The notes under the pieces: model-generated
What the model was told of the DNA's origin: nothing
Seen by the model: the letters and a program-made list of their open reading frames with translations, nothing else
Database searches by the model: none
Translations under genes and position numbers: made by a program
Part shown: positions 42,158-50,059 of the stretch, one piece after another
Numbering within the stretch: position 1 is the stretch's first letter
How the letters are laid out: each line of letters begins with the position of its first letter
Origin: Actinomycetota bacterium
GTDB taxonomy: Bacteria > Actinomycetota > Geothermincolia > Geothermincolales > RBG-13-55-18
DNA: 64,000 nt
Assembly (NCBI GenBank): GCA_013178005.1
Contig: JABLXL010000006.1
Coordinates: 1-64,000, forward strand
Reading direction: 5' to 3'

Positions 42158-43222
42158 ATGGTAGTCCTCGTCGTCCGACTCATCTTCATGTTTGTCGGAG
42201 GGATAGGGGGCTATGAGCTGGGACAGCTTCTGGAGAGGCAATACCTGCACGATCTCGACCCGACTTATTATCTTATCGGCTTAATCGTTTCCATAATCGT
42301 CTGCGTGGGGTTGGGGTTCGTGATCGGGGGAGCCGCGGGAAGGTACCTGGCCAGACTCCTCAACCGTTTCGAGGTGGCTATTCAGGACGTCCCGGGCACC
42401 GATATCCTCATGGGAGCGATCGGCATCATAGCCGGTTTCCTCATCGCCTTCCTTCCCTCGGTCATACTCTTCCGTTCCTACCCGGGATGGGTTTTCGCCC
42501 TGGTTCTCTATGCCTTCTGTGGGGTCATAGGATACATCATCGCGGTGCAGAAAAAGGAGGACATCCTTAACCTGTTCCGGGGCTCGCGCCAGGCGCCGGC
42601 CGGTCCGGATGCGGAGAAGAAGGCGCGACCCGCGCTCATCCTGGACACCAGCGTGATCATCGACGGTCGCATCACCGATATCTGCCGCTCCGGCTTTATG
42701 GAAGGGCAGCTGGTGGCGCCCCGTTTCGTCCTCGAGGAGCTTCAGTCCATAGCCGATTCCGAGGAGCCCCTCAAGCGTAACCGCGGCAGGCGCGGCCTGG
42801 ACGTGCTCAACGCCCTGCAGAGACTGGACCGCGTGGAGGTACGGATCGAGGAACGGGACTTTCCCGAGATGTCCGGAGTGGACACGAAGCTGATCGCGTT
42901 GGCCAAGGATTTGGACCTGCCGGTCATGACCACCGATTTCAACCTCAACCGAATCGCCGAGCTGCAGGGGGTGCGCGTGTTGAACATCAACGAGCTGGCG
43001 AACTCACTGAAACCGATAGTGCTTCCGGGGGAATCCGTCACCCTTACCCTGGTCAAGGAAGGCAAGGAGCAGGGCCAGGGTGTGGGGTACCTCGACGACG
43101 GCACCATGGTGGTGGTGGAAAGGGGAAAAAAGTATATCGGGCGCAAGGTGGACGTTGTGGTGACCAGTATCCTACAGACGCCGGCGGGGAGGATGATCTT
43201 CTCCACGCTGAAGGGGGGATAG
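42158..43222 (+). CDS. PIN/TRAM domain membrane protein (YacL-like)
   Basis: Four TM N-terminus, ALILDTSVIIDGRITDICRSGFMEGQLVAPRFVLEELQSIADS (PIN), C-terminal TRAM. Confidence 0.95.
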   Translation: MVVLVVRLIFMFVGGIGGYELGQLLERQYLHDLDPTYYLIGLIVSIIVCVGLGFVIGGAAGRYLARLLNRFEVAIQDVPGTDILMGAIGIIAGFLIAFLPSVILFRSYPGWVFALVLYAFCGVIGYIIAVQKKEDILNLFRGSRQAPAGPDAEKKARPALILDTSVIIDGRITDICRSGFMEGQLVAPRFVLEELQSIADSEEPLKRNRGRRGLDVLNALQRLDRVEVRIEERDFPEMSGVDTKLIALAKDLDLPVMTTDFNLNRIAELQGVRVLNINELANSLKPIVLPGESVTLTLVKEGKEQGQGVGYLDDGTMVVVERGKKYIGRKVDVVVTSILQTPAGRMIFSTLKGG

Positions 43223-43225
43223 GAG

Positions 43226-43954
43226 ATGGGAGGGGCGGCTGCGATAGTGGCCGGCGCGGGCAGAGGAGAGAGGATAGGCCACAAGGAAGGAAAACAGTTC
43301 CTGTCCCTGGGCGGCATACCGGTGCTCGCCCGTTCTCTTCTTAACCTGGCGGCGGTGCCCGAGGTGGAGGAGATAGTCCTGGTCGTGAACGCCGGGGACA
43401 TAGAGCGTGCGGAAAGGGAGATCGTTAAGCGCTACGCCCTGGAGAAGGTGAAAGCCGTGGTGGAGGGAGGGGAATGGAGGCAGGAATCGGTCTTCCGTGC
43501 CCTGCGAACCCTGCGTTCGCGCGCGGAGACCATCGTGGTGCATGACGGGGCGAGGCCGCTCGCCACCCCCCCGTTGTTCAGGCGCGCCCTCAAGGCCTTG
43601 TCCGATTGGGACTGCGAGGGAGTGATAACCGCCGTCCCGGTGGTGGACACCATCAAGGAGGTGGAGGGAGGCTGGGTGATCAGGACCCCGGAGCGGAGGC
43701 GGCTCTGGGCGGTGCAGACACCCCAGTGTTTTCGCTCCGCCGCCCTCCAGGACGCCCACGAGCGCGCTTTCCGGGAGGGGGTTTGGGCGACGGACGACGC
43801 GGCGTTGCTGGAGAGGTACCGTTACCGCGTGAGGGTGGTGGAAGGAGAGATCACCAACATCAAGATAACCTATCCCCGCGACCTCATCATGGCGGAAGCG
43901 TTGCTGGAGGAAGGAGGGCTGGAGGTTGTCGTTCCGGACGGGTCTGGGCTTTGA
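43226..43954 (+). CDS. ispD: 2-C-methyl-D-erythritol 4-phosphate cytidylyltransferase
   Basis: AAIVAGAGRGERIGHKEGKQFLSLGGIPVLARSL; VVHDGARPL; WAVQTPQCFRSAAL. Confidence 0.95.
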   Translation: MGGAAAIVAGAGRGERIGHKEGKQFLSLGGIPVLARSLLNLAAVPEVEEIVLVVNAGDIERAEREIVKRYALEKVKAVVEGGEWRQESVFRALRTLRSRAETIVVHDGARPLATPPLFRRALKALSDWDCEGVITAVPVVDTIKEVEGGWVIRTPERRRLWAVQTPQCFRSAALQDAHERAFREGVWATDDAALLERYRYRVRVVEGEITNIKITYPRDLIMAEALLEEGGLEVVVPDGSGL

Positions 43955-44411
43955 CGCTCACGCATTCGAGGAGGGCAGGAAGCTGGTGCTGGGAGGGGTT
44001 CAGGTGCCGTATGCACGTGGGCTGGCGGGTCATTCCGACGCGGACGTCCTGACCCACGCCCTCATGGACGCCCTGCTGGGCGCGTGCGGGGAGAGGGACA
44101 TCGGGGAACATTTTCCCGATCAGGATCCGGCTTACCAGGGTATATCCAGCCTTGTGCTCCTGGAGGAAGTGGTGGGTTTGCTGAGGGAGAAGAACTACCG
44201 CGTGGTGAACGCCGACTGCGTGATCGTGGCGCAGGAACCGCGCCTGGCTCCTTATATCCAGAGCATGCGTGAGGCCCTGGCCTTCACCTTGGGGATAGAG
44301 ATCGACCGGGTGGGAGTCAAGGCCACCACCACCGAGGGAATGGGTTTCGCGGGGCGCGGCGAGGGCATCGCCGCCATGGCCACGGTGTTGCTCCAGAAGC
44401 CCGAGACCTAG
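43926..44411 (+). CDS. ispF: 2-C-methyl-D-erythritol 2,4-cyclodiphosphate synthase
   Basis: TTG start overlapping ispD by 29 nt; GLGFDAHAFEEGRKLVLGGVQVPYARGLAGHSDADVLTHALMDALLGA. Confidence 0.95.
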   Translation: MSFRTGLGFDAHAFEEGRKLVLGGVQVPYARGLAGHSDADVLTHALMDALLGACGERDIGEHFPDQDPAYQGISSLVLLEEVVGLLREKNYRVVNADCVIVAQEPRLAPYIQSMREALAFTLGIEIDRVGVKATTTEGMGFAGRGEGIAAMATVLLQKPET

Positions 44412-44593
44412 GTGAGCTTCCCTGAACAGGTCCGCACGCGCGGGGCTTGCAACAATAGTATTGCGCCTGGCTCCGGGAATATGGTGCCCGGGTTCATAAA
44501 TATTGATGCTAGGCTTAGAAGCATTGTGGACGCCCGCTTGACAGGCGTGTTAGCATGGTAACGTTCGAGATTTCTTGAAAAGAGAAAAACATG

Positions 44594-44748
44594 CCTGCCG
44601 GATCCCGCGAGGGATAAAAGGGAAGTCGGTGAGAGTCCGACACGGTAGCGCCGCTGTGACCGGGGAGCGAAGCCCCAATGATCCACTGGCATCGGCCGGG
44701 AAGGAGGGGCGGAGCGAGGATCCGGGAGTCAGAAGACCTATCCGGCAG
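44594..44748 (+). ncRNA. Cobalamin (AdoCbl-type) riboswitch aptamer
   Basis: P1 CTGCCGGA/TCCGGCAG; GGGAAGTCGGTGAGAGTCCGACACGGTAGCGCCGCTGTGACCGGGGAGCGAAGCCCC; B12-box-like CCACTGGCATCGGCCGGGAAGG; GATCCGGGAGTCAGAAGACC. Confidence 0.95.
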
Positions 44749-44794
44749 GGGTCAGCAAGCTCTCCGCATCAGAGGGAACCTGACGTGAAAGGCG

Positions 44795-44831
44795 ATCTCC
44801 ACTCTCAAGGCGAGAGCGGAGATTTTATTTT
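44795..44831 (+). terminator. Riboswitch-controlled intrinsic terminator
   Basis: ATCTCC-a-CTCTC-aaggc-GAGAG-c-GGAGAT followed by TTTATTTT. Confidence 0.9.
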
Positions 44832-44889
44832 CCGCGGCTATGCCCTCCTGAGCGCGGTGGAGCGGAAAGCGAGCCAAAGGAGGGAAAAG

Positions 44890-47502
44890 ATGTCGGCGGG
44901 AATCAGGGGCGGCAAACAAGTCGCCAGCGAGAGGAAAGGTGTTCGTTTCGTGGCCGTGGCGGTCCTTGCCGTCGCCTTGACGCTGGCGGGATCGGGAATC
45001 CCCGCCCTGCAGCGGGCGCCGCGCGCCGAGGTCGCCATTGCGCAAGGAACGGAACCGGTTTTCGAGAGCGCCGATTACCGTATCAAGGACGGCACAGGAC
45101 CGCGCATCGTGGATGGCGTGGCGTACCTCTTCGCCGGGAACGACCCCTGGATGCCGCCCGGGGAAAACAGCAGCGTGGTGGCCCTTGACGCCAGGGACGG
45201 TACGCTGCTCTGGCAGAAGGAGCTGGAGTGGGCGGGCGGCATGGGATCGAAGGCGCGCCCCCTCTACGACGAGGGCCGCATCTACATCGGCTGCGGAAAG
45301 AGCGTCTACTGCCTGGACGCCGCAAACAACGGCAACGTATTGTGGGCGAAGGACATCACCCCCGCGGACGCGTCCATGGGGAACTCGGTGATCATTGCCG
45401 ACGTGGTTACGTATTCCAACGCCGCGGGCACCAAGGTGGTGGTGGTGGGGGATTACATCTATGGCAAGTACCTGGGGCTCAACGCGGATACCGGTGCCGT
45501 GCTGTGGAGCTTCGACCTCGATGCCGGTTCCTCGGCCATCGGGGCGCCAGGGGTGGACGATACCGGAAATCGCCTCTATCTTCCCCAGCACGCTTCCTTC
45601 GGCAGCCCGGTGAACGGGAAGATATTCTGCCTCGACGTGTCGGTGGCCACGCCTGCCAAGAAATGGGAACTCAAGGCTGATTACGACGTGGCCGGATCCG
45701 TTGCCCTGGACGGCGCGAACCTCTACTTCAGCGACTTCGCCTATGGCGGACCCATGGGCAACCTCTACCGTGTCGAGGACAAGGGAAGCGAGGCCGTTCT
45801 GGCCTGGAAACAGCCCATCTGGGGTTCGTCAGGCACCCCACTCGTCGACACCAACAGCGGCACCCTCTATGTCTGCGGCAACGATTACTCCGTGGGAGGG
45901 AACCATTTCTACGCCTTCGACCTGGACACGGGCGGGCTGGTCTGGGATAACCCCAACTGGGGCGCTTATAACGGAAACTGCGTGCTCTCCCCCACCACGG
46001 GTTATTTGTACGCGGGGAGCTTCGACACTGGCGCCTGGGCGCACAACAAGGGCATGGGGGCAATGGAAGCTTACACGGGCAGCGAGCTGTGGTACGTGCA
46101 GCAGAAGGGCGGGGGGGACCCCGTGGTCGCCGGCGGACTGGTCTATACCACCGCCGACGGCCGCCTCTACGCCTACGAGGAGTATAAACCCACCTCCTAC
46201 GACTGGTACTTCGCCGAGGGTTATACCGGAGAGGGCTTCGAGGAATGGCTGTGCCTGGCCAATCCGGGCGACGCTCCCGAGGACGATGCCACGGTGAACG
46301 TCACCTACCTCTTCAACGGCGAAAGAGACCCCGAGACGCTTGTGTATGGGGTGAATGCGGGCACCCGTGTCACCATCGATGTCAAGGGCGCCGTCGGGAA
46401 GGATGCGGAGGTCTCCATCAAGGTGGTTTCCGACAAGCCCTTGGTCGCGGAGCGCCCCGTTTATTTCCGGTACACCGGAACGGGCAACCATGCGTGGACG
46501 GGCGGACACTGCGTGGTGGGGGCGGACGATCCCCTGACCGACTGGTACTTCGCCGAGGGTTATACAGGAGAGGGCTTCGAGGAGTGGCTGTGCCTGGCCA
46601 ACTTCGGAGACAGCCTGGCCACGGTGAAGGTCGCCTACATATACCAGGAGGGAGAACCACTGGAGAAGGAATACTACGTGCCGGGAAACCGCCGCGTGAC
46701 CTTCAGCGTCAACTCGGAGGCAGGGGAGGGGCGAGATGTCTCCATAGCCGTGGAGAGCAACCGCCCGGTGGTGGCGGAGCGCCCCATGTACTTCTCCTAC
46801 CAGGGCATGGGATCCCATGGCTGGACGGGAGGCCACTGCGTGATCGGCGCGGCGGGAGCCGGCACTAGCTGGTACTTCGCCGAGGGTTATACAGGAGAGG
46901 GCTTCGAGGAATGGCTATGCCTTGCTAACCCCGGTGATGAGGACGCGCTGGTGGAAGTCACCTACCTCTACCAGGATGGAGAACCGGAGACCAAGGAATA
47001 CGGCGTGCCCGCGCATACCCGCCGTACCCTGAGCGTCAACCTGGAGGCGGGTGCGGGCAGGGAGCTGGGCCTGGCGGTGAAGTCCACGCGGCCCGTGCTG
47101 GCCGAGCGCCCCATCTATTTCAACTACAGGGGCGCCTGGGACGGAGGCTCCTGCGTCATCGGGGCCGCCATTCCCGGCAACTACTGGTGCCTCGCGGAGG
47201 GATACACCGATGTCCATTTCGACCAGTACGTTTGCGTATCCAATCCCGGCAAGGAGGACGCGACGGTGGTGGTGACGCCACTGTTCGGAGACGGCGAGGC
47301 GGAGGAATACGCGGTCTCCGCCGGCCGCCGCTTCACCCTGACGCTATCAAGCGCAGAGCCCACAGAGCGCGCCTACGCTATAACCTCGGACCGGGGCGTG
47401 GTGGTGGAAAGGGCAATGTATTTCGACTACCAGGGCCTGGGCGCGCACGGCTGGAAGGGCGGACACTGCACCAGGGGAGCAACCCTGAGCGATATCTACT
47501 AA
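44890..47502 (+). CDS. Secreted PQQ-like beta-propeller protein with C-terminal tandem beta-rich repeats
   Basis: Signal peptide (VAVAVLAVALTLAGSGIPAL); blade-like repeats (VVALDARDGTLLWQKELEW, YLGLNADTGAVLWSFDLD, FYAFDLDTGGLVWDNPN); four C-terminal repeats (WYFAEGYTGEGFEEWLCLANPGD). Confidence 0.85.
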   Translation: MSAGIRGGKQVASERKGVRFVAVAVLAVALTLAGSGIPALQRAPRAEVAIAQGTEPVFESADYRIKDGTGPRIVDGVAYLFAGNDPWMPPGENSSVVALDARDGTLLWQKELEWAGGMGSKARPLYDEGRIYIGCGKSVYCLDAANNGNVLWAKDITPADASMGNSVIIADVVTYSNAAGTKVVVVGDYIYGKYLGLNADTGAVLWSFDLDAGSSAIGAPGVDDTGNRLYLPQHASFGSPVNGKIFCLDVSVATPAKKWELKADYDVAGSVALDGANLYFSDFAYGGPMGNLYRVEDKGSEAVLAWKQPIWGSSGTPLVDTNSGTLYVCGNDYSVGGNHFYAFDLDTGGLVWDNPNWGAYNGNCVLSPTTGYLYAGSFDTGAWAHNKGMGAMEAYTGSELWYVQQKGGGDPVVAGGLVYTTADGRLYAYEEYKPTSYDWYFAEGYTGEGFEEWLCLANPGDAPEDDATVNVTYLFNGERDPETLVYGVNAGTRVTIDVKGAVGKDAEVSIKVVSDKPLVAERPVYFRYTGTGNHAWTGGHCVVGADDPLTDWYFAEGYTGEGFEEWLCLANFGDSLATVKVAYIYQEGEPLEKEYYVPGNRRVTFSVNSEAGEGRDVSIAVESNRPVVAERPMYFSYQGMGSHGWTGGHCVIGAAGAGTSWYFAEGYTGEGFEEWLCLANPGDEDALVEVTYLYQDGEPETKEYGVPAHTRRTLSVNLEAGAGRELGLAVKSTRPVLAERPIYFNYRGAWDGGSCVIGAAIPGNYWCLAEGYTDVHFDQYVCVSNPGKEDATVVVTPLFGDGEAEEYAVSAGRRFTLTLSSAEPTERAYAITSDRGVVVERAMYFDYQGLGAHGWKGGHCTRGATLSDIY
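46201..47499 (+). repeat. Intragenic array of four repeats of about 105-113 aa
   Basis: Repeat heads at about 46201, 46540, 46870 and 47182; first three share nearly identical DNA TGGTACTTCGCCGAGGGTTATACNGGAGAGGGCTTCGAGGANTGGCT. Confidence 0.9.
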
Positions 47503-48150
47503 GAGTCAAGAGGGGCGGGCGGCAGCAGGCTTGCCGTCCCGGGAGAAAGCCGGGAGGCGCACGAACCTCGCGTTTGCTCGCGGAGGGTATGAAGGTGAGA
47601 AGCGGGAGAAGAAAGGACCCTGGATGCCGCGTCCTGGCATGGCCGTTTCGTCCATGTGGGCCCGACCAGGCGCGGGGTGACGGGGCATAACCAAGATCTT
47701 CCTGATCAGCGGTCCCACTTGACCTCGCGGTCGACCAAGCCGGTCCCAGCCGGCGGGGCGGGGAAGCGTTGAGCTTCCCCGCCCGACCGCGTGTCCGGGA
47801 AGGGAGGGATCGTGCATGGGGGAGAGGTTTCGATGGGGGCGTTGGGAAGCGATATGGGAAAGCGCATGGAGCCGCCGGCGGGCGAAGTGGCCCGGCGGAG
47901 GGAGTGAGGACGGCGAACCGCCAGATGCCTTCGCGCTGGAGCTCACGGCACTGATGTCGAAAGCGCGGACGTTCTTGCAGGGCGCTTGGCCGCTTGGCTT
48001 GAAGGAACGGCCCGCGCAGAGGGTCATTCAGCGGTCTGCCCGTGCCTTTTACCTGGCGGGGAAGTGGGGCGGTAACGACGCCGGCGCGTGGGGACACATA
48101 ACGTGTACGAGTCCATGCGCAGCGGAGAGTGCTGGAGCGGCGAAGGAGCG

Positions 48151-49137
48151 ATGAAGGGAATGGCCAACCGCTGGACTTGGCGTTTAGGCGCCATGGTATT
48201 CGTATCACTGGCGGCGTTCTTCCTCGTCCGGGGATGCGCCTTTATGCCCTGGAATTCCGGGGGCGGCTCCGTCTCCGTAAGGGTCACGGTCTGCAGGGAT
48301 TTTGGAAAGGAGGTCCTTAAAGACGAGGCCATCGAGGTAAGGGAGGCGAGCAGCGCAATGGAGGCGTTGCAGGCGGTGGCCGAGGTGGAAACGGCCTACG
48401 GCGGAGGTTTCATCCAGGCGGTGGACGGCGTCGCCTCGCAGTATGACGGTGGGGCGGGCCGGAAGGCGGACTGGTTCTTCTACGTGAACGGGCAGATGGC
48501 GGACGTGGGGGCGCGGGCTTACGAGGCGCGCGAGGGAGACTGGCTGCTCTTCGATTTCCACTCCTGGGAATACTCCATGTTCACGCCCGTGCTGGCGGGT
48601 TGCTTCCCCGAGCCCTTCGTGCACGGTTACGGTGGATCCCCGGAGGGCATAGCCGTGGCTTACGCCACCGGAAGGAGGGTTGAGGGAGAGGAGCTGGCCG
48701 AGTTTCTCGCCTCGCGATCGGCCTCCTCCTGCCGCCTGGTGCAGCTTGGCGGGGAATGGAGGCCCGATGATGGGGAATACGCGCTCCTGGTCGGCACGTG
48801 GCAGGAACTGGCAGGTAACGAAATGGTAGCGGAGGGCTTTCTCAACCACGCCCGCCTCGGCCTCTTCGCCTTTTTCGAGGGCGGGGAGCTGCGACTGCTT
48901 GACGCGGCAGGGTCGCTCGCGAGAAGCGTTGACGGTTCGGCGGGTCTCGTTCAGGGTCTGGGAGCGAGGCTGGGAGACGGCGAGTCGGCGCTCGTGGTGA
49001 CCGGCACCGACGAGGCGGGCTTGCGCCGGGCCTTGGACTACCTGCTGGGGGCGGATTCCCGCGCTCCCCGTCCCGTGCCGGGCGTGGTCTTGCTCCCGGG
49101 AGGGAAATCGCTAGCCCTGCCGGTGGGGAGGGATTGA
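48151..49137 (+). CDS. Secreted/membrane-anchored DUF4430 (transcobalamin C-terminal-like) protein
   Basis: Hydrophobic N-terminus, SVSVRVTVCRDFGKEVLKDEAIEV...SSAMEALQAVAEV...KADWFFYVNGQMADVGARAYEAREGDWLLFDFHSW. Confidence 0.8.
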   Translation: MKGMANRWTWRLGAMVFVSLAAFFLVRGCAFMPWNSGGGSVSVRVTVCRDFGKEVLKDEAIEVREASSAMEALQAVAEVETAYGGGFIQAVDGVASQYDGGAGRKADWFFYVNGQMADVGARAYEAREGDWLLFDFHSWEYSMFTPVLAGCFPEPFVHGYGGSPEGIAVAYATGRRVEGEELAEFLASRSASSCRLVQLGGEWRPDDGEYALLVGTWQELAGNEMVAEGFLNHARLGLFAFFEGGELRLLDAAGSLARSVDGSAGLVQGLGARLGDGESALVVTGTDEAGLRRALDYLLGADSRAPRPVPGVVLLPGGKSLALPVGRD

Positions 49138-49141
49138 GCAT

Positions 49142-50059
49142 ATGCTTCCCGTGTACCGCGAGAAGGACACCCTCGTGCACGGCCTGCATCCCCTTGCCGC
49201 GTTGGCCCTGGTGGCTTCCGTGGCCGCCGCCGCGCTGGTCCTGGAAAACCCGCTCTACACCGCGGTGGTTTGCGTGGGCGCCCTCGCCCTGCTGGCCCGG
49301 GCGGAGGCATTGGCCGACGGAAAGGCCATCCTGCGCGCCGCCGCGGTCATGGGTCTACTGGTGGCGTTCATAAACCCGCTGGTCAACAACGCGGGAGAAC
49401 ACGTGCTCGTCTACGGCCCTTCGATACCCCTCTGGGGAAAACTGGATATAACCGCCGAGGCGCTGCTTTACGGCCTGGCTGCCGGCGCGCGGCTGTTCAC
49501 CGTGGTGGCAGCCTTCTGCCTCTTCGCACTGGCGGTGAACCCGGACGATCTGCTCGAGCTTATGTCGAGGCTGTCTTTTCGCTCCTCCCTCGCGGCCGCC
49601 CTGGCGGTGCGCCTTTATCCGAGCATGGTGGTGGAGGCGGTGGAGATGCGGGACGCGCAACTGGCGCGTGGCGACCCGCTGAGCGGCGGCGGGAGGTTGA
49701 ACCGGGCCAAGGCCTATTTGCCGCTGCTCCTCTCCCTCTTCCAGGGCGCCCTTGACCGCGCAGCCTCCATTGCCGAGTCCATGAGCGCCAGGGGTTTCGG
49801 ATCCCGGGGGCGCACGCGCCGCAAGGTTGGGATTTTCCGCCCTCGCGACATCTTGGCCGCCCTGGTTTCGTCGGGGATCGCCGCCGCGGTAGTTCTGCAA
49901 TCGCTGCGTGGCGGCGGCTACGATTTCTTTCCCGTTCTCGCCGATCCCCTGGCGGAAACGGATCTACCGGCGCTGGGATTGCTTTGTTTCTCGCTCGTTT
50001 CCTTCCTTTTCGTGTGTGGGAGCTGGAAGAAATGGCACTGGTGGAGATCGAGGATCTGA
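49142..50059 (+). CDS. ECF transporter transmembrane component (EcfT/CbiQ family)
   Basis: Multi-TM protein with LMSRLSFRSSLAAALAVRLYPSMV and AESMSARGFGSRGR (Ala-Arg-Gly motif). Confidence 0.88.
   Translation: MLPVYREKDTLVHGLHPLAALALVASVAAAALVLENPLYTAVVCVGALALLARAEALADGKAILRAAAVMGLLVAFINPLVNNAGEHVLVYGPSIPLWGKLDITAEALLYGLAAGARLFTVVAAFCLFALAVNPDDLLELMSRLSFRSSLAAALAVRLYPSMVVEAVEMRDAQLARGDPLSGGGRLNRAKAYLPLLLSLFQGALDRAASIAESMSARGFGSRGRTRRKVGIFRPRDILAALVSSGIAAAVVLQSLRGGGYDFFPVLADPLAETDLPALGLLCFSLVSFLFVCGSWKKWHWWRSRI

Noticed and set aside
44575-44889. N-terminal extension of the 975-aa ORF
   Set aside because: This part is the cobalamin riboswitch and terminator; the plausible start is ATG 44890 before a signal peptide.
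47816-48154. 112-aa ORF between propeller and DUF4430 genes
   Set aside because: Trp/Arg/Gly-rich, no recognisable family, likely chance ORF in high-GC intergenic DNA.
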